This document shows positions 20,487 through 31,898 of a stretch of DNA of 64,000 nucleotides, one piece after another. The notes under the pieces were generated by a model. That model did not search any database. It was not told where the DNA came from and saw only the letters and a list, made by a program, of their open reading frames with translations. The stretch lies in assembly GCA_013339895.1 (NCBI GenBank), contig JABACO010000018.1, positions 5,565,650-5,629,649 of the forward strand, given 5' to 3'. Origin of the DNA: Ephydatia muelleri. Taxonomy: Eukaryota > Porifera > Demospongiae > Spongillida > Spongillidae. The position numbers were made by a program, and so were the translations under genes. Numbering within the stretch: position 1 is the stretch's first letter; the number at the start of each line of letters is the position of its first letter.

Positions 20487-21600
20487 TTAGTGCTTATTAT
20501 AAGCTGAAGGTGGTCCAAATTGAAGCATACTCTCACAAAGGTGCAACAGTAGGTAGACTTTCAACTTCCTTTTCAGGTTAGGAAGTGAGCTAGAATAGCA
20601 GTAACACGGATGTACAATCTGACTCGTACAAACCAACCATCTCTGGGTCAAATAGCTGACAATATGCAATTCAAAAACGTTGACACATGTAGTGCATGAA
20701 CATGTAGCTATTACAAGTGTTACCCACACTAACCTTTGATAGCTTAAGCCACACTCCATCATCCATATACAGCGATAATAAATGAACTGCAAGTTGAGCA
20801 AGCAGCTTAAAGTCTCGCCCAACAAAGACTTGTACTATCTTGTCATGTCCCTTGAAAAGTGCGCATCACAACCACAAAATAAAGGCAGATATACGTGCTC
20901 GCAATTCTTTCTTTTGGTTATTTGACAGCTGTTTATTTTAAGCCTGAGCAGGTACTTATACAGTCCCAGTAGCAAATATGCAAAGCCTCAAAAGGTGTAC
21001 TCCTTAAAATAAAGTTAGAGAGAGGGGGCTCAAAGTTATATTACCAAAACCTATGCATACACGTAGGCTTACTGGTTTGCATCTACGCAGAGATCTAAAA
21101 TGGGATTTTCAGCATCACTGACACCAAAACGTTTCTTCAGTTGATCTTTTTGCCCTTTGGTTTTGGCAGCCATGATTGCTCATCTCTGCTGCACTGTTTC
21201 AGACATCTATGTGGAAAGTATTGATTTGGTTGAATGCAGGTGAGGGACTTCATTAACTGAAAGGAAGTGAGACTTTCACAGGGGTGTACCCATTTTGCTT
21301 GTACAATCACTTAGTATTTAAAAAAGTACTACAGAGTCAGACGCATATAGTATTAATATATACCAAACTTGCTGTAGAGGTACTCTGCTGAATACTTGTA
21401 GCATATCTTAAGTGGTGCGCGCTTTCCAGGTGCCTGTTGTACTTCAATAGGTAGGAAAACTGGATTTTGCATAAAGCACAGTAAAACCATTGGTCGATTT
21501 GCTTTCCAGGGGGGATAGAAACAGATGAATTTATGTAATGTAAATTCACTGTTGGTAAGAAACTGATCCAGAAATTAATTTTAAATAGCAACAGAATTAT
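20487..21600 (-). pseudogene. C2H2 zinc-finger transposon-like gene beside the gap
   Basis: Minus-strand pieces: a C2H2 finger near 21480-21390 (F-Y-C-A-L-C-K then F-S-Y-L-L-K-Y-N-R-H-L-E-S-A-H-H); a piece at 21210-21070 with M-A-A-K-T-K-G-Q-K-D-Q-L-K-K-R-F, preceded in frame by a TGA; an exon 20850-20734 (39 codons, CAAG|...|GTTAGTG) with F-V-G-R-D-F-K-L-L-A-Q-L; and 20580-20490 with N-L-K-R-K-L-K-V-Y-L-L-L-H-L, then Q-F-G-P-P-S-A-Y-N. A C2H2 start plus an 'H-L..FGPP' end resembles KDZ/Plavaka-type transposases. That assignment is tentative. The rest may lie in the gap at 19233-20232. Confidence 0.35.
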
Positions 21601-21623
21601 ATGCATGGCTCTCGAAATGTTCT

Positions 21624-21650
21624 GCCCCCCCCCCCCCCCCCCCCCCCCCC
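21624..21650. repeat. Poly(C) tract
   Basis: An uninterrupted run of about 27 C. Length in the assembly is unreliable for such homopolymers. Confidence 0.9.
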
Positions 21651-21849
21651 GCTCTGCGTGCCCTACCATCAATACTACCCTGGCTACTGCTCTTGAGTGA
21701 TCATTCAGCCCATACGTCATCAATCCTACCTTGAGGGAGCATTGAACAGCATCAAAACATGTTGGGTGTAGCCCGACAGGGACACTAAGGGCCAAAACTA
21801 CATTGAAGCTGTTTAAGCAGTGAGAAACTCACTGCATTGTCAAGTCGGT

Positions 21850-24300
21850 AATTATGGTGGTCGGGCCGAAGGCCAGTAGGGTTTAGGGTTGGCAACTCAT
21901 CAAAGACAAACTCGAATCCAATCTCAATATCCACCCATCTCGTATGAAAACGTTTCTAAATAAAAAGCCATGACTTGTAATAGTAGAGTTCGGACCATAG
22001 TATTCCTTCAAAAGCAATCTAAACCTACCTTCATTTTACATTCAACATTATTATGTAAGTCTGGGGACCTGACAAGTGGTCCCAGGGTACATTTGTAACT
22101 CTTACACCCTTAGTCTGGGGACCAGACACCTGCCCGTCTGGTCCCAATAAGTAAATCCCCCCCCCCCATTTTCTCCGGGCAGGTGCATATGGGATGCCTA
22201 CGGTCTTACAGTCATGTTTAAAATTTGACAGCAGGGCCATATAATGTACTGGAACTATCCACATGTACATGTACAGAGTACAAACTTGAAGACAGACCAC
22301 AGTCATTGAGTGATGATGCTGAGTGTACATAGTCTACAGTGACATTTGTGACCAGACCACAACTGATAGTACAAGCTTTGATACCACAACTCAATAAATG
22401 GTCTGTGCCAACAAATATTGTGGTGGTGATAAGATTATCCCATTTACAAACTCTTATCTTGATGACTGCTGTCTCCTGAAAAACAGATGCACATAAAACG
22501 TTTGGCTTACAGATGTGTGCTCTTCTTACCTATGTGGCCTCAATACTATTCAGATCATTGAAAAGGTTGCTCAGTTGTCTGCTGCTTCTGATCCTGTTTC
22601 AGGTCATGCTGAATCAGTGGTGTAAAGACACAGCCTGCTACATCGCTGAATGTCAAGAAAAAAAGCAGGATCCAGTATACTATACTTACTGTAATTTGTT
22701 TATCTAGCATGTGACTTGCTGGGGTCTGTCTAGCCTGGAATTCCCCCTTCACTTGGCTAGCCACCCACATTGGTCTAGTGGCCCAACTAGCACCTCCAGC
22801 ATGCAACCAGTGTATGTGGAAGTGGAGGGGGAGAAGCCAGTGCTCAGGCCTCTCACAAGCACAAGTCCAAAGGGTACTCTGCCTTAGTCTGGTCCCAGAC
22901 CCAGTTCAGCACAGCACCAGATGCATTACATCCACTGCTACGTTCAACCTAAGTTTGAGTGTAGTGGTGATGTACTCCATCTGGTGCTGTAGTGAACTTA
23001 GCCTGGGACATGGACTACTCCTGCCTGGCCCCTTCTGGTGCATGGCTTCATAATCACAAAGCATGGCATTGAGTTTATAGGTACATAACAGGGAAGTACG
23101 GAGACTCATACATGTACAGTACTTTCATACCAACTGTTTGAGACCATATTCAATCTTAACACTACATTCACAAATCAAATCATTTCCTTTTATTAAGCCT
23201 AGATCAAGATGGGTGCCTTCCTCCCCTCCCCCCCCCCCTCCTCCTCCTCCATCAGCTACACTTCCCCCTTTTCACAATGTGTGTCCTAGCTTGGAGGTGT
23301 TCTTTCATTTGCTAGCTCAATTGTTATGCACACTCCCCTTCAATTGCCTCTGGTATCTCGCCATCCCACAACCAACCCTCTCTCCACCATCCCATCACAA
23401 CTAACTCTCCCCATCACACCAACCCAACTCACACTCTCATTTCTCCCCTCCATTAGGTCCCAGAACCAAATCTTGCCATCCTCTGCTCAACACACCTTAT
23501 ACTCATGTGACCTTTGTACCTAGGGATAGACCATATCACATCACACAGATACACATCTCCTCACAGATACTAGTGTACACCAAAGCCATAATACATGCAC
23601 AAGTACACATGTATATGTACACACACACATACACACACTCTTCCTCTCTCTTACTCATTGAGCAGTTCTCCATTGTTCCTATCCAGCATTCTGATCTTCT
23701 CATCCAGCCAAAACACAGTGACCATCTCAAGAGAAAGACAAAATGGTCATTGGATCGAGGGGATGGGAAAGAAAGGCTAGAAATCCCCCATCAATTAAGA
23801 AGCAAGGGAAAACAAAATCCCCCATCAATGAGGAAAGGAGTTGTTTCTGTACCATTCTACACAAAGCCATGAGCAATGCACATGACCACTGATGATAGGC
23901 CATGAGCTATGCCCACACCTATGCTAACCCAACACTTATAGCTACACAGCATGGCATGCATGGATGGACACACAACATGGCATCAGGAAGGTGTTTGTCA
24001 TATGCACCACATATCAAGCTGACTGCATGCTGTTTGGGGTTGGCCCCCTGATGAAAGTATTTTTTTATGAGCAAAGAGGCTCCAAACAATGATGGACATG
24101 TGCCCCCTGTTCTACGTGGGATAGCAGGAGTATGGTCACACCTCATCAACAGCACATCAAGGTCACTCCACTCCACACTGCTTTGCAGTGTGCATTGCTG
24201 TACAGGCCAAGTGTGGAGACTGTCTGCACGTGGAATCCATCACAATTGAGCACTTCCCAATGTAAAGTGCACGCTGGTCAGAAAGGTACTGCATGTACAG
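21850..24300. other. Intergenic, no supported gene
   Basis: Small repeats of GTCTGGGGACC occur near 22060-22140, and a pyrimidine-rich stretch lies at 23200-23470. Open frames of 60-120 codons here show no domain I recognise. Confidence 0.35.
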
Positions 24301-24309
24301 TCTCTATTG

Positions 24310-25458
24310 TAGGGTGTGTTATCAGGTTATTCGGGTTATTCGGATAATCGCAAAAACCTATCCGTTCGAATAGCAATTTAGCATTATTCGGAAAAATCGA
24401 TTAGTAAATTTTATCTATTCGAAATAACCGGTTTATGTTTCTCCATTCGGAGGTACTTAGGTATTCGTCGTCAGCATCGACAATTCGCCCATTATTCGAA
24501 TACCTTTTTATGCAGATATCCGGATATGATTTTCAATTGAGTATTTCATAATTAGAATTATATATATAACATACGTCACTGTTGTTTTTACTATTAATAC
24601 ATACATGCAATGTGGGGGACGCAATTAAGAATTTGATATTGAGTAAATAGATAGTAATAAAATACAAAATATTTAATGTGCATCAATTGGGGATACAAAC
24701 TATACAGCGTAATGCTTTTATCGTCGTCTTCAAGTAAGTAAAAGTTCATTAGTATATACCACGAGTTGTGTTTATATGTAGTAGCAATAAATGTATGTAC
24801 TGGTACTAGTATAGCATTGTTTTATTGTACAGTGGTACGAAGTGAAGATATCTGAGTATTGCGCTAGCAAGTGAAATAGAATGACAGACTTCTTACCCAC
24901 TTCATACAGTAAGTATACGCGCTCTGTTTGAGTATGTATATGAATTAGAGAGCATTACGCAATCGTACTAATGGGAAATTTCATATGCATTTAGCGAGAA
25001 CGTGAATGGAGTGTTGTTGGATGATTGTAAGTGTTGTAGGTGATGTGGTGTGAGTGATGTCTGGTCTCAGTGGTTAGTGTTGGATGGTTAGGTTTACATT
25101 ACTATTGATATTTACAAGTGCATGGTAAATATTTATTTAAACTCTATTAGGCAAACACATGCTACCGTCTCTGTATTTTCAACTGACATGAGTAGCTCTA
25201 GTTTGGGTGCGAAACCAGGTGGATTTCTGTGCAGACATAAATTATCTTCTCAGTGTGCACTCCACAAGCACCATAACCTGAATAACCTAGGTATTCAGCA
25301 GGAAATTTGGCATAACCTATTCGGAAAAATCGATTTTGTTTTTTAAACTATTCGGAAAAATCGATTTTCAAGTCCACAAAAACCTGAAAAATCGATTAGT
25401 GTTTTAAAAGTATTCGGAAAAATCGATTTTCATTATGCATGGGAGGTTACACACCCTA
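24310..25458. mobile_element. Non-autonomous hAT-type element with 8-bp target duplication
   Basis: The left end TAGGGTGTGTTA and the right end TTACACACCCTA are inverted partners. They are flanked by identical CTCTATTG at 24302-24309 and 25459-25466, an 8-bp duplication as made by hAT transposases. Inside both ends lie several copies of TATTCGGAAAAATCGATT and its variants (24380-24440, 25317-25440), probably transposase-binding subterminal repeats. No open frame of transposase size is present in the 1149 bp, so it must depend on a transposase elsewhere. Confidence 0.85.
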
Positions 25459-25591
25459 CTCTATTGCCTAAAAAGCAATCACTTAAGGATTAAAATTGTT
25501 TTGGCCCTATTCTACAAATGGGTGGTGTGAATGAGTGTATCTAGAGAGTAAGTAGCATCAATTGGGACTGTCTAGAATCTGCAACCAAGAT

Positions 25592-25705
25592 AGAGAAGTG
25601 ACCACCATACCCAGGTATGGTGGTCACCTGGGTATGGTGGTCACCTGGGTGTGTGATGGTCACCTGGGTATGGTGGTCACCTAAGTGACCACCATACCAT
25701 CACAC
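25592..25705. repeat. Short tandem repeat with inverted arm
   Basis: GGTATGGTGGTCACCTG repeats four times with small changes. Complementary AGTGACCACCATACC lies on both sides, so the block can form a hairpin. Confidence 0.65.
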
Positions 25706-25739
25706 AGAGCAAAACCTGTTCTCCACCAAAGGGGTGTTC

Positions 25740-26780
25740 CTAGTTGTAACCACTCCTCCCATGTCAGTGTGGTTGATTTGAAATTTATAAACTACCACCC
25801 ATGACCCTATTTACATCCACTATCTTACTACTATCACCACTCCATGTCACCATCACTAACTATACATCACCACCACCATCACCACCATGATCACATCATC
25901 CTCACCTCATTATCATCATCACCATTCATCCTAAGGAATATTAAAACACATATGCACACACACAAATATACTCATCAAACCAGGCCCATACGCAAGATTT
26001 GAGAAAGGGGATTTGACAAAAGCCTGAAAACAAATTCATAACGTCTTTATTCTTTTTAACTCTTTTGAACGCCAATTGCGTATATACATGCATGCACATG
26101 TGTATGCATGCTTGTACGCATTTGGCACACAACTGTTACAACATTCATGTATGATCGTGCAAAAATGTGTTGATCAGTCACAACTTTATGTATGATGCAT
26201 GCATATGCTTCCTGCACTTGTAACCTTATAAGTACATGCACAAAGTAAATGTTTCTTCTAAAGAATCCCATTGTTCAGATGAGCCACTTCGCTTCACTAA
26301 TGCATTACTTCAATACTCCAAGAACAAGAATGCATAGCCAGTATATCATGCCTGTTCACACCCCGTATTTGCCAGTTCGTATTATAGGTTGTTGAAACAA
26401 AAGGTGCCAGCGGGTTATAATGGACACATGCACAAAAATGTGCTTACACTGGGACCATACATATGGTATGACTATGGGGTTACATGCAAGTCAGCATTCA
26501 GCATTGCACTTGCATGCATATTCAAAGTGATTTTGATTAACACAATATAACACACAGCACTGCATGAATGGTGAGGCAGATAATTCTCATTTTGTACGCA
26601 TGCATGTATATATGCACTTGGCATTCAAAGAGTTAAAAAGTATTGTGTTTTTAAAATTGTGTTTTTTAAATAGGTTCAACAACCTTTTCGAAATCATTAC
26701 TTGTGATCTTACATGAAAGTTACAACAAATGAAACATTAGGCATGGCTTAACATCCTGGAGGAGGGTTTGATTGAACATT
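25740..26780. other. Intergenic, no supported gene
   Basis: A/T-rich DNA with many TGCATGCAT-type words and a CAC/CAT-rich stretch at 25850-25930. Nothing coding could be supported. Confidence 0.35.
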
Positions 26781-26789
26781 TCTTTTTAG

Positions 26790-27254
26790 TCCTCACCACT
26801 CCTCCACCCTCCCATCTGCCAATGCTGCTTTGTGTGCTTTGACCTCATGACTTCCCCACAACCAACATGATGTCGCTGAAATGACTATCTTCCTAGAGAG
26901 ATCCTAGGCCTGACCTGAGGGAACTTAGACTATTCGGTATCACCGATGTGCCACTTTGGTTTACACCACCTCCGACACCTGTATGAGTGTGCTATGTGTG
27001 TGTTTGTATTTGCGGGTGTGTGTGTGTTGTGTGCGTGCACATGCATGTGTGATAGTGTGTATGTGTGTATGGGTGTGATATGTGTGTACAAACACAAGGA
27101 GTAGCAAAGCAGTAATGAACACACATCAAGCCACAGGTTATGGCTGCTGCTCACCTTGCAGTACAATGTAAGCTTGTCATCACTTTGGCCTCGTCTGATG
27201 AACTTCTTGAATCCCCAGTCATTTCCCTGGACAAAGCGATTGCCCTCTAACTCT
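26790..27254 (-). pseudogene. MATH/BTB (SPOP-like) gene fragment
   Basis: Exon 27254-27155 (TTGCAG|...|GTGAGC) encodes [17 protein letters not shown] and ends D-D-K-L-T-L-Y-C-K. This is the end of a MATH domain very like SPOP, though several residues between the two parts are missing. The next piece, starting 26875 after TTTCAG, reads D-I-M-L-V-V-G-K-S, then a one-base shift, then E-V-K-A-H-K-A-A-L-A, the start of a BTB domain. SPOP-type proteins bring substrates (MATH) to cullin-3 ubiquitin ligases (BTB). The frameshift, the short MATH end and the missing remainder indicate a pseudogene. Confidence 0.65.
27004..27090. repeat. (TG)n-rich microsatellite
   Basis: Imperfect alternating TG with TA and GC interruptions, in an intron of the MATH/BTB relic. 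Confidence 0.8.
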
Positions 27255-27308
27255 CTGCAAGTGAGACCCATGTGAGTGGAAGAAACGAGTGATAACACAT
27301 GCACAAAT

Positions 27309-27442
27309 GTACACACACACTAAACACACACATTCATGAATACACACTTACACACACAAATACAGCACACATCAATACAACACACACATATACATGCACA
27401 TAGACACACATACACACACACACACAAATACACACAAACACA

Positions 27443-27480
<38 letters not shown>
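27309..27480. repeat. (CA)n microsatellite
   Basis: About 170 bp of imperfect CA repeats with an uninterrupted block near 27445-27480. Long frames here on either strand are simple-sequence artefacts. Confidence 0.9.
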
Positions 27481-27483
<3 letters not shown>

Positions 27484-27499
27484 GTATGCACAAACCCCT

Positions 27500-27651
27500 C
27501 TTAGCTCTGTCCAGTATTGACTCCAGTTCACTTCTATTCTCCGTTCAGCTCGTTCACGTGCACTATTAGTATTGACATCAGTATTTACGAACACGAATAA
27601 AGCAAGAGCGTTAATTAGGAAAACTACGCTACACCAAAGTCCAAAGTCCAA
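27500..27651 (-). CDS. Possible first exon of an unknown membrane or secreted protein
   Basis: ATG at 27651 opens M-D-F-G-L-W-C-S-V-V-F-L-I-N-A-L-A-L-F-V, a good hydrophobic signal or anchor, followed by a polar stretch ending W-S-Q-Y-W-T-E-L-R. The frame then runs into the CA microsatellite, so a donor probably lies near 27500. No family is recognised. It could be the start of a gene whose other exons are lost; it does not splice in phase to the MATH exon. Confidence 0.3.
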
Positions 27652-27679
27652 AGTCTAATACAATAACTAGGCAATCTCC

Positions 27680-27865
27680 TTTAACACACAGTTACAGTCA
27701 GGGCTGTAGCATCGATAAATGAACCGGTCCGGCCACTGTGGAAATTGCCGAGGAGGGTGCGGGAGGGGGGCACCCCTCCCGCCAAGCAAGGGAGTATGGG
27801 GGAGCGCTGGAAGCTCACCCATCGGGGTCTGGGGCGGAGCACCAGGAGCCAACACTTTTTGATAA
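27680..27865. repeat. Dispersed G/C-rich repeat (related to 63240-63345 and 45825-45895)
   Basis: The segment with GCCAAGCAAGGGAGTATGGG and GGGGCGGAGCACCAGGAGCC matches 63240-63345 in inverted orientation (CCCCGCCCCAGG, CCCCCTTGCTGGGCGGAGGG). A shorter relative is at 45825-45895. It resembles a transposon tail but shows no diagnostic end. Confidence 0.5.
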
Positions 27866-28656
27866 GTAAAAACTACAAAAACTACACAAAAACTGCGTGC
27901 GTCACATATAAACACCTTTGCTGTTAGTTTACTAATGTTTCATCATTAAATTACATTTGGAGTTATAAAAGTGCGTGCTTTGAAAGGTACTACACGTCAG
28001 TATCATTCATGATTCAAACTGCATATATAGTATGTGACATAGTACGTAACTGTACTCATGAATGCACATCATCAAAACTTGCCAAAACTTCTAATCTACG
28101 TTCTCGTGAGCTGACGAAGTCATTCAAGCATGAGACGATGGATTAACCATCTGTCCTATCCTTGTGGGCATGAAGAATACACAAGCTGTTGACACGCATT
28201 TGCGACATGCTTGTACGAAGGTAAGTTTTCACCCTGCGTAACACTGACGCACTGCGCTGCATTGGTCGCTGGTATTACTAGGATATAAGCTTGAGCAAGA
28301 TGCAGACTTCAGAGATGCCTATGCATGTGGCTGGCGAAAGGTCAGTGATATAAGCTCTGATTGTGCTAAGGGTCGGTTTTTCAGGCAAGGAGGAGAACAT
28401 TGCTGGCAGCAATTCAAGCTGTGTTTCAAGACTTGATGCTACAAAGTCATTATCATCAAGTTCACCAAGCAGCAAACCAAAAAGGAAATTAAAGTTACTC
28501 ATTGTTGCTTCCACTCCTATAACTCGAGCTTTTATCCCTGAGTCAGTGATATCATCCTTGATCTCTTCCCAGAAATATACCTCATAATTGTCAAGTATGC
28601 TCTGCAATGATGTGGCATGGACCGTCCATCTAGTTGGACACAAGGTGTATGAAAGC

Positions 28657-29370
28657 CTGATGTAGATGGTGTCAGCTCATCCTTAGCCTGATGTAGATGG
28701 TGCCAGCTCATCCTTAGCCTGATGTAGATGGTGCCAGCTCATCCTTAGCCTGATGTAGATGGTGCCAGCTCATCCTTAGCCTGATGTAGATGGTGCCAGC
28801 TCATCCTTAGCCTGATGTAGATGGTGCCAGCTCATCCTTAGCCTGATGTAGATGGTGCCAGCTCATCCTTAGCCTGATGTAGATGGTGTCAGCTCATCCT
28901 TAGCCTGATGTAGATGGTGCCAGCTCATCCTTAGCCTGATGTAGATGGTGTCAGCTCATCCTTAGCCTGATGTAGATGGTGTCAGCTCATCCTTAGCCTG
29001 ATGTAGATGGTGCCAGCTCATCCTTAGCCTGATGTAGATGGTGCCAGCTCATCCTTAGCCTGATGTAGATGGTGCCAGCTCATCCTTAGCCTGATGTAGA
29101 TGGTGTCAGCTCATCCTTAGCCTGATGTAGATGGTGCCAGCTCATCCTTAGCCTGATGTAGATGGTGCCAGCTCATCCTTAGCCTGATGTAGATGGTGCC
29201 AGCTCATCCTTAGCCTGATGTAGATGGTGCCAGCTCATCCTTAGCCTGATGTAGATGGTGGCCAGCTCATCCTTAGCCTGATGTAGATGGTGTCAGCTCA
29301 TCCTTAGCCTGATGTAGATGGTGCCAGCTCATCCTTAGCCTGATGTAGATGGTGCCAGCTCATCCTTAGC
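28657..29370. repeat. 31-bp minisatellite, about 23 copies, seeded from hAT coding sequence
   Basis: The unit contains TGATGTAGATGGTGCCAGC and TCATCCTTAGCC, with an alternating C/T at one site (GGTGCC or GGTGTC). On the minus strand one unit reads K-D-E-L-A-P-S-T-S, the segment that conserved hAT proteins place just before C-P-T-R-W, where the array sits. The period of 31 is not a multiple of three, so the array destroys the reading frame. Few differences between units suggest recent expansion. Confidence 0.85.
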
Positions 29371-29659
29371 CGATTGAAAATTGCATCGCACTTTGGAGAG
29401 TATACTTTAAAAGCTTTGATATCTCAAAAGCTGCATCGAGGGTGTCACGGAGGATTTTATTCTTTTTTATCGAATCACTGGCTGCAAGGCTTAATGCGTG
29501 TCCATAACAGTGAGTATTAAGTAGCCCTGGACTCCACTGATAATATCTGTGCTGCAACTCCACTTCTGTGTCCGGCCATATTAGCAGCCCCATTGTAGCA
29601 TTGACCTCTACAATTTGCAATAGACAAGTTCATTCGTATCATCGTGTCTTTCAGAATGT

Positions 29660-29730
29660 GAACAATACACACACACACACACACGCATGTACATACGCAC
29701 ATACGCACACACACAACACACCCACATGCA
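29660..29730. repeat. (CA)n microsatellite
   Basis: Imperfect CA repeats with CACACGCATG and ACATACGCAC variants, near the start of the hAT relic. Confidence 0.8.
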
Positions 29731-29779
29731 GACAGACAGATAACTATGCACAAAGTTCCCAATATAAGTGTTGTGATAC

Positions 29780-31290
29780 ACAGATGGGACTCATCTGCTG
29801 GGCCACAATTGCCCTGGCACTTAGCCCATGATGGTGGCCACAACCTGATTTAGAGCTTGGGATAGTTGTGAGACTATTTTGTACATTGATGGCTTCATTG
29901 TCCCATCCCCAAACACTTCTGCAGCCAAATAGTGTTCTAAGAACCTATCAGCGCAATTGGAAGTTCTGAGAACCTATTTTCATGTGAAAACATTCCAATC
30001 ATTCCATCTTGTACTATTTCGAATCGACCACTATGTTGCTGGCAGAGTATTAAACTTACCGCAATAATTGCCAATACCTTTGACACTAAGTTCTTCATGA
30101 TCACAGCTTCAATTACCCGAAGCCGCGATCACAAAGAACTTTAATTAAATTTGTATATTTTTTCTGTGTTGGCAATTATTGTGATCTTCTGACGAATAAG
30201 CATTTTGGGAAATTTGACAAGCAAATAAACTTTTCTTCTGAACAATGTGTTGGTGACTTAAAACGTTAATGGTAAGATAAAAAGTGGCTTCATTATAGCA
30301 GCTACAGCACAATACACTGCTGTTTGCGGCTGGATAAAACTCTGATAATTGGACAATATGGACATGACTCGATGAGCTCATTATAAGTTGCATTTTTTGT
30401 TAACCATATTTCATGCTGTTTTCAAGTCATCCCTTCAGTTCTTTCATGCGCCAAAATTTAGAAAGTCTGCAAGTAAAAAACAATGGAGCAGCACCACATA
30501 AACAAAGTTCAGGAGCGATGCAGGGTGTGTGGTTGCTTGCTAGTACCACCTACATGTAAGGAATGAAACCAAGGTGTTCATATCAATACACAGAATTTGA
30601 AGCATGATTTACACTCTGTCTTGAGCATTGATACCCACAAGTGATGCTGTCAGTATTTGCCCACTCATGGTTTTTTATCACTGCATTTTTACACAACAAT
30701 TTTAAACACACACTACACAGTCAGCACAATCCCTTTTGAATGGAAGACACACTGCTGAAGAATGTAAGGTACTAATTCCAGAACAAGCTGATATCTGTGT
30801 TCATCCTCATCCAGATCTGCCATTCACCACATACCAGAAATCTCACTCCCACAACAGGTCTTCCAGTTAAAATAAGTCCTAATAAAATAGTGTCAACAAT
30901 TAGGGCTGAGGATGACCCCACCCACACAATACTCACTGTATCATCAGCCAAAAACAATCCGGCCATCACAGAGCCACTGCAATGTCCCATCTGCTTAAAT
31001 CTCCTGTGTCAACCTCTGGAGCTACCACGCAAAGCACTAGTTTGCACCAATTGTCTAATTCAGTGGTGATCTTAACCGCAGCAAGGTGAAGTGTACGGTA
31101 GCTTGGTAGGATGACGCTGGCTTGTTGTAGTACGTACAACTAATCTGTACGCATACTAGTACATACAAGACTCATCGTGCGGTATTGGAGGCAATATAAG
31201 ACCGTTGTCGTGATAATTTCTTATTTACTTCTCAATCTCTGGATCTCTGGATCGTTTTGCGCCATCATAAAAACAAGAACCCAGCAAAAA
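29780..31290. repeat. Dispersed block, inverted copy at 55545-56700
   Basis: 29780-30186 matches the complement of 56286-56700. 30895-31100 matches the complement of about 56090-56290, and 31100-31290 that of 55545-55770. The order is collinear. The second copy lacks about 700 bp (30190-30895) at a small AATAAG/AATTAG homology. The block includes a RAG1-like fragment. Confidence 0.75.
30484..31075 (+). pseudogene. RAG1-like N-terminal region, copy A (degraded)
   Basis: ATG at 30484 opens M-E-Q-H-H then E-R-C-R-V-C-G-C-L-L-V, matching the start of copy C (Q-K-R-C-R-V-C-G). The frame breaks after about 27 codons. Later pieces in other frames (Y-Q-Y-T-E-F-E, I-P-F-E-W-K) still follow copy C. 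At 30970-31066 the RING start is intact: L-Q-C-P-I-C-L-N-L-L-C-Q-P-L-E-L-P, then L-V-C-T-N-C-L-I-Q-W. After that, unrelated repeat sequence begins. RAG1 uses this region for zinc-dependent dimerisation and a RING ubiquitin ligase, not for DNA cleavage. Confidence 0.65.
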
Positions 31291-31898
31291 ATTCGTACGG
31301 GTCAATCGTTGTTATGATCTGCGATTATCGTTTGAATAGTAAGAAATTTGTCCATGACGATTGTACCTGTTTCGTACGTTTCACAAAAGCTTCGTACAAA
31401 CGAAGAGGATCTAACAAATCAAGACTGTGAGTGATCGTATTAAATCTGTAGCGGTTCAATTTCTGCGATCATAAGTAATCCTTTATGATCGTCGTTCAAG
31501 TATTATTCGTCATATACGCACTTTCGTCTACTGTCACCAATCCTCGTTTCTCGTCATTTCCATATATGCAATCATTAACGATAGCAGAAAGTGCGTGCAT
31601 AATCTTAGGCTTGCTAACAAGCTCGCGACATGCCATACAATCTTGTATGATCGTAAATGATCTTATACATTCTTACAGATATGGATATCTGATAATCATT
31701 ATACTATCTTACAACATCGTCGTGTTTAATATCCTGATCGTCCTCATATCTGTAGGTTCTCGTTCATGATATGTTTCATACGATCTTCTCTTTTAATGAC
31801 GTTTCGCATATCGTAATATCATTCATACACGCATATATATCGATTAACATTAATGATTGATACATAACACATACAAAAGCGAATTTAAAATAAAAAAG

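Larger units (their letters stand above)
28278..29843 (-). pseudogene. hAT transposase (ZMYM1-like), frameshifted and split by a minisatellite
   Basis: Read on the minus strand: 29640-29517 gives N-C-R-G-Q-C-Y-N-G-A-A-N-M-A-G; after a frameshift 29550-29390 gives N-T-H-C-Y-G-H-A-L-S-L-A-A-S-D and E-I-S-K-L-L-K-Y. Then comes a 31-bp minisatellite (29370-28657), then 28643-28278 with C-P-T-R-W-T-V-H-A-T-S-L-Q-S-I-L. This is the exact order of the RNaseH-like transposase region of ZMYM1-type hAT proteins. Several shifts are visible (near 29530, in K-Y-(S-P-K) near 29400, and just before CPTRW), so it is dead. The missing C-terminus resembles the relic at 15337-15801. Confidence 0.8.

Noticed and set aside
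27336..27651. C-V-C-V rich or H-T-H-T rich frames in CA/TG repeats (also 33.6, 36.9, 41.0-41.8 and 61.1 kb)
   Set aside because: Microsatellite translations with no independent coding evidence.
28657..29370. CRISPR-like array
   Set aside because: Units are contiguous without spacers, and the locus is eukaryotic; it is a minisatellite.
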